The translations under genes were made by a program, and so were the position numbers. The notes below the pieces were generated by a model. It was not told the origin of the DNA. It did not search any database and was given only the letters and a program-made list of their open reading frames with translations. This document shows, one piece after another, positions 33,926-42,267 of a stretch of DNA of 64,000 nt (position 1 is the first letter of the stretch; each line of letters opens with the position of its first letter). Where the stretch lies: contig NZ_CP030261.1 of NCBI RefSeq assembly GCF_003312915.1, forward strand, positions 1,798,001 to 1,862,000, in the 5' to 3' direction. The stretch is from Flavobacterium fluviale. GTDB taxonomy: Bacteria > Bacteroidota > Bacteroidia > Flavobacteriales > Flavobacteriaceae.

Positions 33926-33956
33926 CAAATGTAACTGATTTACAAATAATCGCCAA
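33926..33956 (-). promoter_or_regulatory. Promoter of the ScfR/RamB-like regulator
   Basis: On the minus strand TTG and TACATTTG are 20 bp apart, with the -7 element ending only 6 bp from the ATG at 33920, so the transcript would be nearly leaderless. A TTTGTAAA half-site resembling RamB/PrpR boxes lies inside the spacer. Confidence 0.55.
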
Positions 33957-33974
33957 AAAAATATTTTTAAATTT

Positions 33975-33990
33975 TAGCGAACGTTCGCTA
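33975..33990. promoter_or_regulatory. Perfect 16-bp palindrome between the regulator and aceB
   Basis: TAGCGAACGTTCGCTA is identical to its reverse complement. It lies 55 bp upstream of the regulator's start codon and 48 bp upstream of the aceB start codon, an ideal place for an operator acting on both divergent genes. Confidence 0.7.
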
Positions 33991-34038
33991 TTTTTACGAA
34001 AAACTTTTTGTAACATTGTAGTGTAAAACTTATTAGCT

Positions 34039-35640
34039 ATGAAAAACCAAATTGAAACTACCGAAACGGCGATGGAATTTTTAGCCGAAAAGAAGCTTCT
34101 TTATTCAAAGATCTGGACAGAAGAAGCGGTTACTTTTATAACTGAACTGCATAGAAAATTCGAATCACAGCGAAAACTATTGCTTTTGCAGCGCGAGCAA
34201 AAACAAGTCACTTTTGATCAGGGAATTATGCCGGTTTTTATTCCGGAAACGAAAAGTATCAGAGAAGGCAATTGGACAGCAGGCGAAATTCCGAAAGATT
34301 TGTTGGACCGAAGAGTAGAAATTACTGGACCCGTTGATCGCAAAATGATTATCAACGCCTTAAATTCTGGAGCGAAAACTTTTATGGCCGATTTTGAAGA
34401 CAGCACTTCGCCAACTTGGCAAAATCTGATGGAAGGCCAGCTGAATTTAATCGATGCGGTAAATAAAACAATCACGTTTACTGATTTGGTGAAACAGAAA
34501 TCGTATCACTTAAATGAAAAAACGGCGACGCTGATTGTGCGCCCAAGAGGTTTACATCTGCCGGAAAAACATCTTTTAATTGATGGAAAAGAGGTTTCGG
34601 GTTCTCTGGTAGATTTTGGATTGTATGTTTTTCATAATCATAAACGACTTTTAGAAAACAATTCAGGACCCTATTTCTATATTCCGAAAGTAGAACATTA
34701 TCTGGAAGCGCGCTGGTGGAATAATCTAATTGATTTTACCGAGGATTATTTGAATCTTAAAAGAGGAACTATAAAAGTGACGGTTTTAATTGAAACCATA
34801 ACGGCAAGTTTTCAGCTGGATGAAATTATTTACGAATTAAAAGAACATATCGTGGGTTTAAACTGCGGACGCTGGGATTATATTTTTTCTTATATCAAAA
34901 AGTTTAGAAAAAATCCAAAATTCATCGTTCCAGACCGTGATCAGGTAAATATGACTTCGCCTTTTATGAATGCATATTCCAATTTGGTGATTCAAAGATG
35001 TCATGAAAGAGGCATTCACGCCATCGGCGGAATGACCGCGCAAATTCCGATTCGAAACAATGAAGAAGCCAATGCAGTTGCTTTTGCAAAAGTAAAAACC
35101 GATAAAGAGCGTGAAGTTCGAAACGGCCACGACGGAACTTGGGTAGCGCATCCAGATTTGGTTTCGCTGGCAAAAGAAATTTTTGATAAAGGAATGCCAA
35201 CGCCAAACCAGATTCATATTAAAAGAGAACATCGGAAAATTACAGAAGCCGATTTGATTGAACCGCCAATCGGAATCATCACTGAAAACGGTGTTCGAAA
35301 AAATATCAATGTTGGGGTTTTGTATCTGGCTTCGTGGCTGAATGGACAAGGCGCCGCGGCTTTGCATAATTTGATGGAAGATGCAGCAACGGCCGAAATT
35401 TCGAGATCGCAATTATGGCAATGGCTTCAAAATAAAGTGGTTTTAGATAATGGGCGAAAATTAGATTTGGCTTATTATCACGAATTGGCTTTAGATGAAT
35501 TCAGAAAAATCAAAGAGGAATTAGGCGAAGAAAACCACGAAAAACAACAATTTCCATTGGCTGAAAAAGTATTGGAAAGATTAGTGGTAAATACTGATTT
35601 TGTTGACTTTTTGACTATTCCTTGCTACAAATATTTATGA
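34039..35640 (+). CDS. aceB: Malate synthase A
   Basis: Condenses glyoxylate with acetyl-CoA to malate, the second step of the glyoxylate shunt. The 533-residue length is that of form A. Signature segments are MADFEDSTSPTWQNLMEGQLNL, IVRPRGLHLPEKHL, TVLIETITASFQLDEIIYEL with the catalytic-core Glu, LNCGRWDYIFSYIKKF and NGHDGTWVAHPDLV; the C-terminal plug includes the active-site region EDAATAEISRSQLWQWL. It is followed 133 bp later by aceA, with a palindrome between them, and is divergent from the ScfR-like regulator. Confidence 0.96.
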   Translation: MKNQIETTETAMEFLAEKKLLYSKIWTEEAVTFITELHRKFESQRKLLLLQREQKQVTFDQGIMPVFIPETKSIREGNWTAGEIPKDLLDRRVEITGPVDRKMIINALNSGAKTFMADFEDSTSPTWQNLMEGQLNLIDAVNKTITFTDLVKQKSYHLNEKTATLIVRPRGLHLPEKHLLIDGKEVSGSLVDFGLYVFHNHKRLLENNSGPYFYIPKVEHYLEARWWNNLIDFTEDYLNLKRGTIKVTVLIETITASFQLDEIIYELKEHIVGLNCGRWDYIFSYIKKFRKNPKFIVPDRDQVNMTSPFMNAYSNLVIQRCHERGIHAIGGMTAQIPIRNNEEANAVAFAKVKTDKEREVRNGHDGTWVAHPDLVSLAKEIFDKGMPTPNQIHIKREHRKITEADLIEPPIGIITENGVRKNINVGVLYLASWLNGQGAAALHNLMEDAATAEISRSQLWQWLQNKVVLDNGRKLDLAYYHELALDEFRKIKEELGEENHEKQQFPLAEKVLERLVVNTDFVDFLTIPCYKYL

Positions 35641-35642
35641 GC

Positions 35643-35734
35643 AATTAAAAATTGAGAATTAAAAATTAAAAATATTTTCACGCAGATTTTGCAGATAACG
35701 CAGATTTTTAATTTTTAATTCAAAATTTTTAATT
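35643..35734. repeat. Palindrome between aceB and aceA with CGCAGAT loop
   Basis: Arms of about 31 bp (35643-35674 and 35703-35734, two or three differences) of A/T-rich AATTAAAAATT words flank a loop with CGCAGATTTTGCAGATAACGC. It would form a long A-T hairpin in the aceBA transcript and could lower aceA read-through or mark a processing site. It may equally be an inserted repeat. Confidence 0.75.
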
Positions 35735-35773
35735 GAATGAAATGTTTTACTAACCACTTTAACTAAACTATTT

Positions 35774-37054
35774 ATGAAAACAACAGAAGACAGAATTCAG
35801 GAATTGATTAACGATTGGATTACGAACCCGAGATGGAAAGGGGTTGAACGTCCTTATACTGCTGCAGAAGTAGTTACGCTTCAGGGATCTTATCAAATTG
35901 AGCATTCTATTGCCAAAATGGGAGCGCAAAAATTATGGAGAAAGTTAAAAAATCAAGATTATGTTGCGGGATTGGGCGCGTTAACTGGGAATCAGGCGAT
36001 TCAAGAAGTTGATGCGGGTTTAGAGGCGATTTATTTGAGTGGCTGGCAAGTTGCTGCTGATGCAAATCTGGCGGGAGAAATGTACCCAGACCAATCACTT
36101 TATCCGGTAAACAGCGTTCCGATGGTGGTAAAAAAAATCAATAATGCTTTATTACGTGCCGATCAGATTCAAACTGTAAATGAAATTGAAGATAAAAAAG
36201 ATTATTTAGTTCCGATTGTAGCCGATGCCGAAGCAGGTTTTGGAGGAAATCTGAATGCTTTCGAATTAATGAAATCGATGATTGAAGCTGGAGCTTCTGG
36301 AGTTCATTTTGAAGATCAGTTGAGTTCTGCTAAAAAGTGCGGGCACTTGGGCGGAAAAGTTTTAGTGCCAACGCAGGAAGCGATCAATAAATTAATTGCA
36401 GCACGTTTGGCATCTGATGTTATGGGAGTTTCAACTTTAATTGTGGCAAGAACAGATGCTGATGCAGCAAATTTATTAACAAGCGATGCCGACCCAAGAG
36501 ACAGGAAATTTTTAACAGGTGAAAAAACTGCCGAAGGTTTCTTCTACGTTAAAAACGGAATTGATCAGGGAATTGCAAGAGGTTTGAGCTACGCGCCGTA
36601 TGCTGATTTAATTTGGATGGAAACCAGCAATCCGGATTTGGATTATGCGAGAAAGTTTGCCACGGCTATGAAAAAAGAATTTCCGGATAAAATGCTGGCG
36701 TACAACTGTTCTCCGTCCTTCAATTGGGCTGCAAAATTAACGGTTGCCGAAATGGAAACGTTTAGAGAAGATTTGGCAGCAATGGGCTATAAATTTCAAT
36801 TTATTACTTTGGCAGGATTCCATGCTTTGAATACTAGTATGTTTGAATTGTCAAAAGCCTATAAAGAACGCGGCATGGCAGGATATTCTGAATTGCAGGA
36901 AAGAGAATTCGCTTTACAAAAAAACGGATTTAGAGCGGTAAAACATCAAGCGTTTGTTGGAACTTCTTATTTTGACGCCGTTCAAAATACGGTTATGATA
37001 GGAAGATCTTCGATAACGGCAATGAAACATTCTACAGAGGTTGAGCAATTTTAA
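35774..37054 (+). CDS. aceA: Isocitrate lyase
   Basis: Splits isocitrate into succinate and glyoxylate, allowing growth on acetate or fatty acids. The 426-residue protein has the catalytic [18 protein letters not shown] (KKCGH motif), the [18 protein letters not shown]g site and [12 protein letters not shown], and the C-terminal [13 protein letters not shown]. The length is the standard bacterial one. It is downstream of aceB in the same direction; a shared transcript is likely despite the palindrome in the gap. Confidence 0.97.
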   Translation: MKTTEDRIQELINDWITNPRWKGVERPYTAAEVVTLQGSYQIEHSIAKMGAQKLWRKLKNQDYVAGLGALTGNQAIQEVDAGLEAIYLSGWQVAADANLAGEMYPDQSLYPVNSVPMVVKKINNALLRADQIQTVNEIEDKKDYLVPIVADAEAGFGGNLNAFELMKSMIEAGASGVHFEDQLSSAKKCGHLGGKVLVPTQEAINKLIAARLASDVMGVSTLIVARTDADAANLLTSDADPRDRKFLTGEKTAEGFFYVKNGIDQGIARGLSYAPYADLIWMETSNPDLDYARKFATAMKKEFPDKMLAYNCSPSFNWAAKLTVAEMETFREDLAAMGYKFQFITLAGFHALNTSMFELSKAYKERGMAGYSELQEREFALQKNGFRAVKHQAFVGTSYFDAVQNTVMIGRSSITAMKHSTEVEQF

Positions 37055-37061
37055 TTTTTTT

Positions 37062-37125
37062 CCGCCACGAATTCACGAATTATTTTTGACAATCTTTGTG
37101 AATAAAATTCGTGAATTCGTGGCGG
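37062..37125. repeat. Perfect 20-bp inverted repeat (CACGAATTCACGAATT type)
   Basis: CCGCCACGAATTCACGAATT at 37062-37081 pairs perfectly with 37106-37125 across a 24-nt spacer, between the convergent aceA and crp-like genes. A diverged relative is at 56034-56112. It can act as a bidirectional terminator. Confidence 0.88.
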
Positions 37126-37131
37126 GAAATC

Positions 37132-37707
37132 TTATTTCTTCAAAAGTCTTGCTTTCATTTTGCTGAAAAATTCAGGCGTTACTCCAATGAATGAAGCGAT
37201 TTGTTTTTGAGGAACTTTGTGAATTAAGGTTCCGTATTTTTTACTGAATTTTTCAAAACGTTCTTCAGCAGGTAAACTTAAGTTGTCCATTAATCTTTGC
37301 TGATTCGCAACCAATGAATTTTCGATTAAAATTCTAAAGAAGCGCTCTAATTTTGGAATCTCCAAATACAATTGTTCCTGATTTTCTTTTGACAATGAAA
37401 CAACTTCTGCTTCTTCGAGAACTTCAATAAAAAGCTGTCCCGGTTTTTGTGAAAAAAAACTGTACATATCGCTCATCCACCAGCCTTCGCAGGCAAATGA
37501 TAAAACATGTTCAACAATATTATCGTTGATATTGAAACTTCTTAAAATACCCGAATTAACAAAGTAAGAATGTTTACAGACTTCACCGGCATTCAATAAA
37601 ACCGTTTTGGCTTTATAAGTATTTGTTTCTAATTTAGATAAAAAAAGCGCCTGTTCTTCTGGTGTCAGAGAAACGTGTTTGGCAATGTTTTCGAGAATTA
37701 ATGCCAT
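37132..37707 (-). CDS. Crp/Fnr-family transcriptional regulator
   Basis: A 191-residue regulator with an N-terminal cyclic-nucleotide-type beta-roll (LSKLETNTYKAKTVLLNAGEVCKHSYFVNSGILRSFN) and a C-terminal domain (FEKFSKKYGTLIHKVPQKQIASFIGVTPEFFSKMKARLLKK) whose recognition helix region IASFIGVTPEFFSKMK is a recognisable HTH. No FNR-type cysteine set, so an Fe-S oxygen sensor is unlikely. Its ATG overlaps the preceding stop (TAATG), so it is the last gene of a coupled purT - DUF6370 - crp operon. Effector unknown. Confidence 0.88.
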   Translation of the reverse strand: MALILENIAKHVSLTPEEQALFLSKLETNTYKAKTVLLNAGEVCKHSYFVNSGILRSFNINDNIVEHVLSFACEGWWMSDMYSFFSQKPGQLFIEVLEEAEVVSLSKENQEQLYLEIPKLERFFRILIENSLVANQQRLMDNLSLPAEERFEKFSKKYGTLIHKVPQKQIASFIGVTPEFFSKMKARLLKK

Positions 37708-38027
37708 TATTTTTTATCGTCGATTAAAGTAAATGAAGTTGCTTTAAATCTGTCTCCTTTGATTTCTCCCGTAACTAATGCTTTACTGATCGCATTGCAA
37801 AAACCTTTGTCAGCGTGAGCATCTCCGTGATCGTGAATTGTAGTTCCGTCAACGAAATAAGATTTTCCGTCAATGCGAACGGCTAAATCACAACTTTTGC
37901 CTTTCATTCCGAATTGACATTCTCCACAAGATGCTTCGACGACTGTTGGTTTGTCAAATTTCTTTTTGGTTTGCGCTTGTGCTGCAATCCCGATAAAGAG
38001 GAAAAGCACGAATATAAGTTTTTTCAT
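37707..38027 (-). CDS. DUF6370 family exported protein
   Basis: A 106-residue protein with a signal peptide (MKKLIFVLFLFIGIAAQAQ), then a Cys/His-rich core: ASCGECQFGMKGKSCDLAVRIDGKSYFVDGT, IHDHGDAHADKGFCNAISKA. The family is known from Bacteroidota and probably binds a metal; the CGEC and HDHGDAH segments are the candidate ligands. Function not established. It overlaps the crp-like gene by one base and lies 3 bp after purT, so all three are one operon. Confidence 0.82.
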   Translation of the reverse strand: MKKLIFVLFLFIGIAAQAQTKKKFDKPTVVEASCGECQFGMKGKSCDLAVRIDGKSYFVDGTTIHDHGDAHADKGFCNAISKALVTGEIKGDRFKATSFTLIDDKK

Positions 38028-38030
38028 ATC

Positions 38031-39191
38031 TTAAGAATTTACGGTTATTAATTTCGCCGTTTCTTTGGCGCGTTCTGTTACTTTTTCGATTGGAGTTATT
38101 AATGAATCGTTCGCTAAAACAACTCCCATTCTTCGGTAAGGTCTTGACGTTGGTTTGCCAAAAATCCTGAAGTCGGTTTTGGGTAAAGCAGCGACTTTTT
38201 CGATTCCGCTGAAAGTTGGATTTGTCGAATCTTCAGAAGCTAAAATTACGGCACTTGCTCCGGCTTTTTCTAAAGTAATCTCGAAAATTGGAAGACTTAG
38301 AATCGCACGTAAATGCAATTCAAATTCATTGAAATTCTGCGTTCCGGCCAAAGTTACCATTCCAGTATCATGCGGTCGAGGAGAAAGTTCAGAGAAATAA
38401 ACACCGTTATTGGTTAAGAAAAATTCAACGCCAAAAAGTCCAGCGCCGCCAAGAGCCTCGGTGATTTTTTCCGCCATATCCTGCGCTTCATACAAATCAG
38501 CTTCAGAAACTTGTGCCGGTTGCCAGCTTTCCTGATAATCGCCTCGTTCTTGTCGGTGTCCAATTGGAGCGCAAAATAAAGTCGGATTTCCATTTTGAGT
38601 AATCGTCAAAAGTGTAATCTCAGAATGGAAATCTACAAAAGCTTCTACAATAACTTCGATAACATCACCACGCGAACCTGCAACGGCATATTCCCAGGCT
38701 TTTAAAACATCTTCCTTGGTTTTTATAGTCGATTGCCCTTTTCCAGACGAAGACATAAGAGGTTTTACCACACAAGGAATTCCAACTTCCTGAACGGCTT
38801 TTTGTAATTTTTCTGCAGAAGTTGCATATTGATATTTGGCTGTTTTTAAACCTAATTCTTTTGCAGCTAAATCACGGATTGCTTTACGGTTCATAGTAAA
38901 GTTCGCCGCTTTCGCTGAAGGAACAACCGTAATTCCCTGTTTTTCGTAGTCGTAAAAACGTTCTGTGCGAATGGCTTCTATTTCGGGAACTATAAAATCG
39001 GGTTTGTGTTTGGCTACGATTCGGTCTAAAGCCTCGCCGTCAAGCATATTAATGATTTCAAATCCGTGTGCAACTTGCATCGCCGGAGCATTTTCGTAAC
39101 TGTCAACAGCTATTATGGTTTGTCCGATTCGTTGCGCGGCAATGACAAATTCTTTGCCTAATTCGCCTGAACCCAGAAGTAGTATTTTCAT
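38031..39191 (-). CDS. purT: Phosphoribosylglycinamide formyltransferase 2
   Basis: Formate-dependent, ATP-using formylation of GAR in purine synthesis. I start at 39191 ([24 protein letters not shown]); the ORF could extend to 39278, but that part is CGCAAAG repeat DNA. The 386-residue ATP-grasp enzyme shows [17 protein letters not shown], the [17 protein letters not shown] nucleotide loop, [17 protein letters not shown] and the Mg site [29 protein letters not shown]. All canonical motifs are present. It heads the operon with DUF6370 and the Crp-like regulator. Confidence 0.95.
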   Translation of the reverse strand: MKILLLGSGELGKEFVIAAQRIGQTIIAVDSYENAPAMQVAHGFEIINMLDGEALDRIVAKHKPDFIVPEIEAIRTERFYDYEKQGITVVPSAKAANFTMNRKAIRDLAAKELGLKTAKYQYATSAEKLQKAVQEVGIPCVVKPLMSSSGKGQSTIKTKEDVLKAWEYAVAGSRGDVIEVIVEAFVDFHSEITLLTITQNGNPTLFCAPIGHRQERGDYQESWQPAQVSEADLYEAQDMAEKITEALGGAGLFGVEFFLTNNGVYFSELSPRPHDTGMVTLAGTQNFNEFELHLRAILSLPIFEITLEKAGASAVILASEDSTNPTFSGIEKVAALPKTDFRIFGKPTSRPYRRMGVVLANDSLITPIEKVTERAKETAKLITVNS

Positions 39192-39240
39192 TTTGGAGTG
39201 TTGTATTGTTTGAGTAGTAAAAGTACAGAAAAATGCTTTT

Positions 39241-39284
39241 AACCGCAAAGTTCGCAAAGAATTACGCGAAGAACGCAAAGTTTT
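39241..39284. repeat. CGCAAAG direct repeats
   Basis: AACCGCAAAGTTCGCAAAG, ATTACGCGAAGAACGCAAAG: four variants of CGCAAAG at ~10-bp spacing. Confidence 0.75.
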
Positions 39285-39389
39285 TGTTTTTAAATTAAAA
39301 TAAAGTTTTTAAAGTTTTATTCAGATTTGGAGATTCGGCAGATTTTAATTTATTGTAAGGTTAATTTTTTCATCATGTAACCATACAGT

Positions 39390-39493
39390 TTGTCATTTCG
39401 AGGAACGAGAAATCGCATTAGAAACTCGACAAAGATTGGTGTTTTTACTTTACGGAATCTCGTGTGCGATTTCTCCTTGCGTCGAAATGACAA
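39390..39493. repeat. ~100-bp palindromic element, TTGTCATTTCGA family, copy 2
   Basis: The left arm TTGTCATTTCGAGGAACGAG leads to AAATCGCA; the right arm has TGCGATTTCTCCTTGCG and TCGAAATGACAA. The loop holds ACTCGACAAAGATTGGTG, also found in copy 1 and, in reverse orientation, in copy 3. Confidence 0.85.
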
Positions 39494-39520
39494 GATTGCG
39501 GGTAAATTGCAATATAAAAA

Positions 39521-39606
39521 AAGGTTCGCAAAGATTAAATTTAAAATCTTTGCGAACCTTTGCGTATTTCTTTGCGCTCTTTGCGGTAGAAAACTTTGCG
39601 GTTAAG
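39521..39606. repeat. CGCAAAG inverted repeat with flanking CTTTGCG words
   Basis: AAGGTTCGCAAAGATT pairs perfectly with AATCTTTGCGAACCTT (39545-39560) over an 8-nt loop. Further CTTTGCG units follow to 39606, five bases before the U32 stop codon, so the hairpin may end the U32 transcript. Confidence 0.8.
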
Positions 39607-39610
39607 TCAC

Positions 39611-41485
39611 CTAGTGAAAATGATCTTCTTCAATTTCAAATTCGGCATCTTTTTCCCAGATTTCCATTTCGCAGGGCTTGCAATTGAATTTTAGTTTGTA
39701 TTCCAATTCGCCTTGCTTTAATACCAATGGTTCTTTTACCTTAACGCCTACAATATCTTTTTGATGTATCGGGCATTTTTTTAATTCGTATTTGATGCAG
39801 TATTTCGTTGTCATTACACGAGATTTTCCTGGATCCCATTGTAATTCAAATGCTTTTTCAATTTCGGTAACACCGTGACGTTCGTAGAATTTACGAGCCG
39901 TTTTGTTCGAAACATTGTACATGAAATCAAGCTTGGTTTCGGGGTACGGATGTGACGTTTTTACCAACTGGTGTTCTTCGCGTTTATAGTTTGCCAAACG
40001 AATTTCTGTTAACTGATCGTAAACAGTTCTTCGCATTTCGTTGATTTTTGAAATAGGAAGGAACCAGTTTTGAGAAAACATAATATTGATTTCATTAGCA
40101 GTATAAGGTGTAAAACCTGTTTTTGCCAATTGTGTTTTGATATTTTCTTCGATAGACTCGCCTGTTTTGGTCTGTTCTTTTGCGTGTTCTAAATTTACGA
40201 TGCTTACGTTTCCGTCTTCATCGGTTGCGATTAACTCGAAACCAGTTTCTGTTTCAGTAAGTAGTAAAGTGGTACTTAATTTACGAACGGCACTGTCTTC
40301 TCTTTCTACAATTTTAATGAAAGCAGCGTCGTTATTTCTATAGATGAAAGTTCCGTCTTTTACTTCTTTTAAAACGTTTGGATAAATTTTACCGTTTTCA
40401 GCTTTGTTTACGTAAATTCCATCGGCTTCATTGTTTTCGTTGATAAAGCAAAGTCCGTCGCCATTGTTTAGTAGTTCACCGTTTTCGATTTCGTAAGCGT
40501 TTCCAACAGTTCTGATCAATTTACCAATATATTGCCCTTTTGATTTTGGGCTTTCCCAAGAACCAATAGAACTGTGTCTTTCGTTTACAAAATAATCCGT
40601 ATAACCGCGGTTGAAAGTTCTGCTTAGAGAAGAATCAAAAGTATAGGTGCAAGTTCCCGAAGAAGCTTTTATATATTTTTCGCTTCCTGCTCCTTCTAAA
40701 TAGCTGTCTAGTTTTTGACGTAAATAAGAAACGTTGTTTTTAACATAAACAACATCTTTTAATCTCCCTTCGATTTTAAAAGAAACAATTCCGGCTTCAA
40801 TCAAATTCGGAATTTGTTCTGAAATATCTAAATCTTTTATCGAAAGTAAGTGACTGTTTCTGATTAAAGTTTCTCCGTTTCCGTCGATTAAGTTGTATGG
40901 TAAACGACAGTTTTGTGCGCATGAACCACGGTTGGCGCTGCGTTCTCCGTTTGCCACACTCATATAACAGTTTCCGCTAAAAGAAACACACAAAGCTCCG
41001 GTCACGAAAAATTCTAACTCAACATCAGCATGATCGTAGATTGTTTTAATTTGATGAAGGTTCAATTCACGTGCTAAAACCACACGTTTGATTCCGGCAT
41101 CTTTAAGGAATTTAATTTTATCGGCATCACGATTATTAGCTTGTGTACTGGCGTGAAGTACGATAGGAGGTAAGTCCATTTCCATAATCGCCATATCTTG
41201 AATAATCAGGGCATCGACACCAATATCGTATAATTCCCAAATCATTGAGCGACACGTTTCCAGTTCGTTATCGTACAATATGGTATTCATAACAACAAAA
41301 ACCTGAGCATTAAATAAATGTGCATATTGTACCAAAGCAGCAACATCTTCAATAGAATTGTTGGCATTAGAACGTGCACCAAACTGCGGTGCACCAATAT
41401 ATACAGCATCGGCGCCACTGTTGATGGCGGCCATTCCTCCAATTAAATCTTTAGCAGGAGCTAATATTTCAATTTTCTTCTTCAT
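39611..41485 (-). CDS. U32-family peptidase-like protein
   Basis: A 624-residue member of the 'collagenase-like' U32 family, whose TrhP/RlhA-type members are now tied to RNA hydroxylation rather than proteolysis. N-terminal TIM-barrel part: EILAPAKDLIGGMAAINSGADAVYIGAPQFGAR, then VFVTGALCVSFSGNCYMSVANGERSANRGSCAQNCRLPY, where clustered cysteines are likely Fe-S ligands. C-terminal region has YCIKYELKKCPIHQKD and FNCKPCEMEIW, more cysteines, followed by an acidic His tail. Best guess is prephenate-dependent tRNA modification; experimental role unknown here. Confidence 0.85.
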   Translation of the reverse strand: MKKKIEILAPAKDLIGGMAAINSGADAVYIGAPQFGARSNANNSIEDVAALVQYAHLFNAQVFVVMNTILYDNELETCRSMIWELYDIGVDALIIQDMAIMEMDLPPIVLHASTQANNRDADKIKFLKDAGIKRVVLARELNLHQIKTIYDHADVELEFFVTGALCVSFSGNCYMSVANGERSANRGSCAQNCRLPYNLIDGNGETLIRNSHLLSIKDLDISEQIPNLIEAGIVSFKIEGRLKDVVYVKNNVSYLRQKLDSYLEGAGSEKYIKASSGTCTYTFDSSLSRTFNRGYTDYFVNERHSSIGSWESPKSKGQYIGKLIRTVGNAYEIENGELLNNGDGLCFINENNEADGIYVNKAENGKIYPNVLKEVKDGTFIYRNNDAAFIKIVEREDSAVRKLSTTLLLTETETGFELIATDEDGNVSIVNLEHAKEQTKTGESIEENIKTQLAKTGFTPYTANEINIMFSQNWFLPISKINEMRRTVYDQLTEIRLANYKREEHQLVKTSHPYPETKLDFMYNVSNKTARKFYERHGVTEIEKAFELQWDPGKSRVMTTKYCIKYELKKCPIHQKDIVGVKVKEPLVLKQGELEYKLKFNCKPCEMEIWEKDAEFEIEEDHFH

Positions 41486-41625
41486 TTGTAGAACTTTAGG
41501 CTTTTGTGGTATTCACGGAAAAAAGTTTGCAAAGTTCTTATAAATATTTCGAGTTTGCTAATGATGAAGGGATTTTTTTGAATTTGTTAACTTAATATGG
41601 AATGGTTAAAAGTAGATTTTCCAAG

Positions 41626-42093
41626 TTAGTCAGTAATAAATTCGTATTCTGATTTTGGAATTAATAATGCAAATTTCCACATTTCATTGAAAGACTCTTT
41701 AGCTATAGAACCACTCATCCCTTTATTTATTATTTTATCATATGAACTTTCAGAAGTAACTCCTCCATAATTTAGTGATAAGTTAATTTTTGACATTCCA
41801 GTCAAAATTATTAAACTGTCTTTCATTAGGAAATTAAAGTAATAAAGAGCATTTAACTTCTCTAAGTTTTTTACGGACGTTTGAATTGATAGAAATTCTT
41901 TGTCTTTTTTCTCGATTTGAAAATCATTTTCGGCTATCGTTTTTCCGACCAAAGTGAAATTTTCTTCTGAAGATTTATCATTTCTAATTAATATCTTCCA
42001 AGTCTTCTTAGGAGGTTTTTGATTAGAATTATTTTGACTAAAAGAAATTTGAATAAAGAACAGAAATGTGAAAACTATAGTTGAAATCTTCAT
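41626..42093 (-). CDS. Exported protein, function unknown
   Basis: A 155-residue protein; I start at 42093 (MKISTIVFTFLFFIQISFSQ), which gives a clean signal peptide ending at SFSQ. The mature part (KPPKKTWKILIRNDKSSEENFTLVGKTIAENDFQIEKKDKEFLSIQTSVKNLEKLNALYYFNFLMKDS) looks like two beta-alpha units. No family recognised. It stands alone between the U32 gene and a DUF2383 gene, with AT-rich flanks. Confidence 0.6.
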   Translation of the reverse strand: MKISTIVFTFLFFIQISFSQNNSNQKPPKKTWKILIRNDKSSEENFTLVGKTIAENDFQIEKKDKEFLSIQTSVKNLEKLNALYYFNFLMKDSLIILTGMSKINLSLNYGGVTSESSYDKIINKGMSGSIAKESFNEMWKFALLIPKSEYEFITD

Positions 42094-42207
42094 AATGTTT
42101 GATTTAATTATTTCTTTATGCATAATTTTTTGTATTAATTCTAATATAGAGTCAATGTTATGAAATTTGATTAAAACGAATGTAATAATTATTATCAGTT
42201 TTAAACA

Positions 42208-42242
42208 AAAAAACTGCCCAATCCGAAGACTAAGCAGTTTTC
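42208..42242 (-). terminator. Terminator of the DUF2383 gene
   Basis: AAAACTGC / GCAGTTTT form the base of a stem-loop, with weaker inner pairing and a T-run on the minus strand, about 26 bp past the stop. Confidence 0.65.
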
Positions 42243-42267
42243 AAAAAAAAAGCATGAAATCAATCGA

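Larger units (their letters stand above)
39192..39610. other. 419-bp gene-free repeat-rich region
   Basis: The gap between the U32 peptidase gene and purT has no gene but holds three repeat elements in a row: CGCAAAG repeats (39241-39284), a ~100-bp TGTCATTTCGA palindrome (39390-39493) and a 16-bp CGCAAAG inverted repeat (39521-39560) with more CTTTGCG words to 39606. The purT promoter must lie at its left end but I see only a weak TACTTTTA. Confidence 0.75.

Noticed and set aside
34006..34030. TTTTTGTAACATTGTAG as the aceB promoter
   Set aside because: It lacks a true TAnnTTTG match and a TTG at good spacing, so no aceB promoter is listed; activator dependence may explain this.
34858..35412. 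184-residue frame on the minus strand inside aceB
   Set aside because: It has no family features and lies entirely within the well-supported malate synthase gene; it is a shadow frame.
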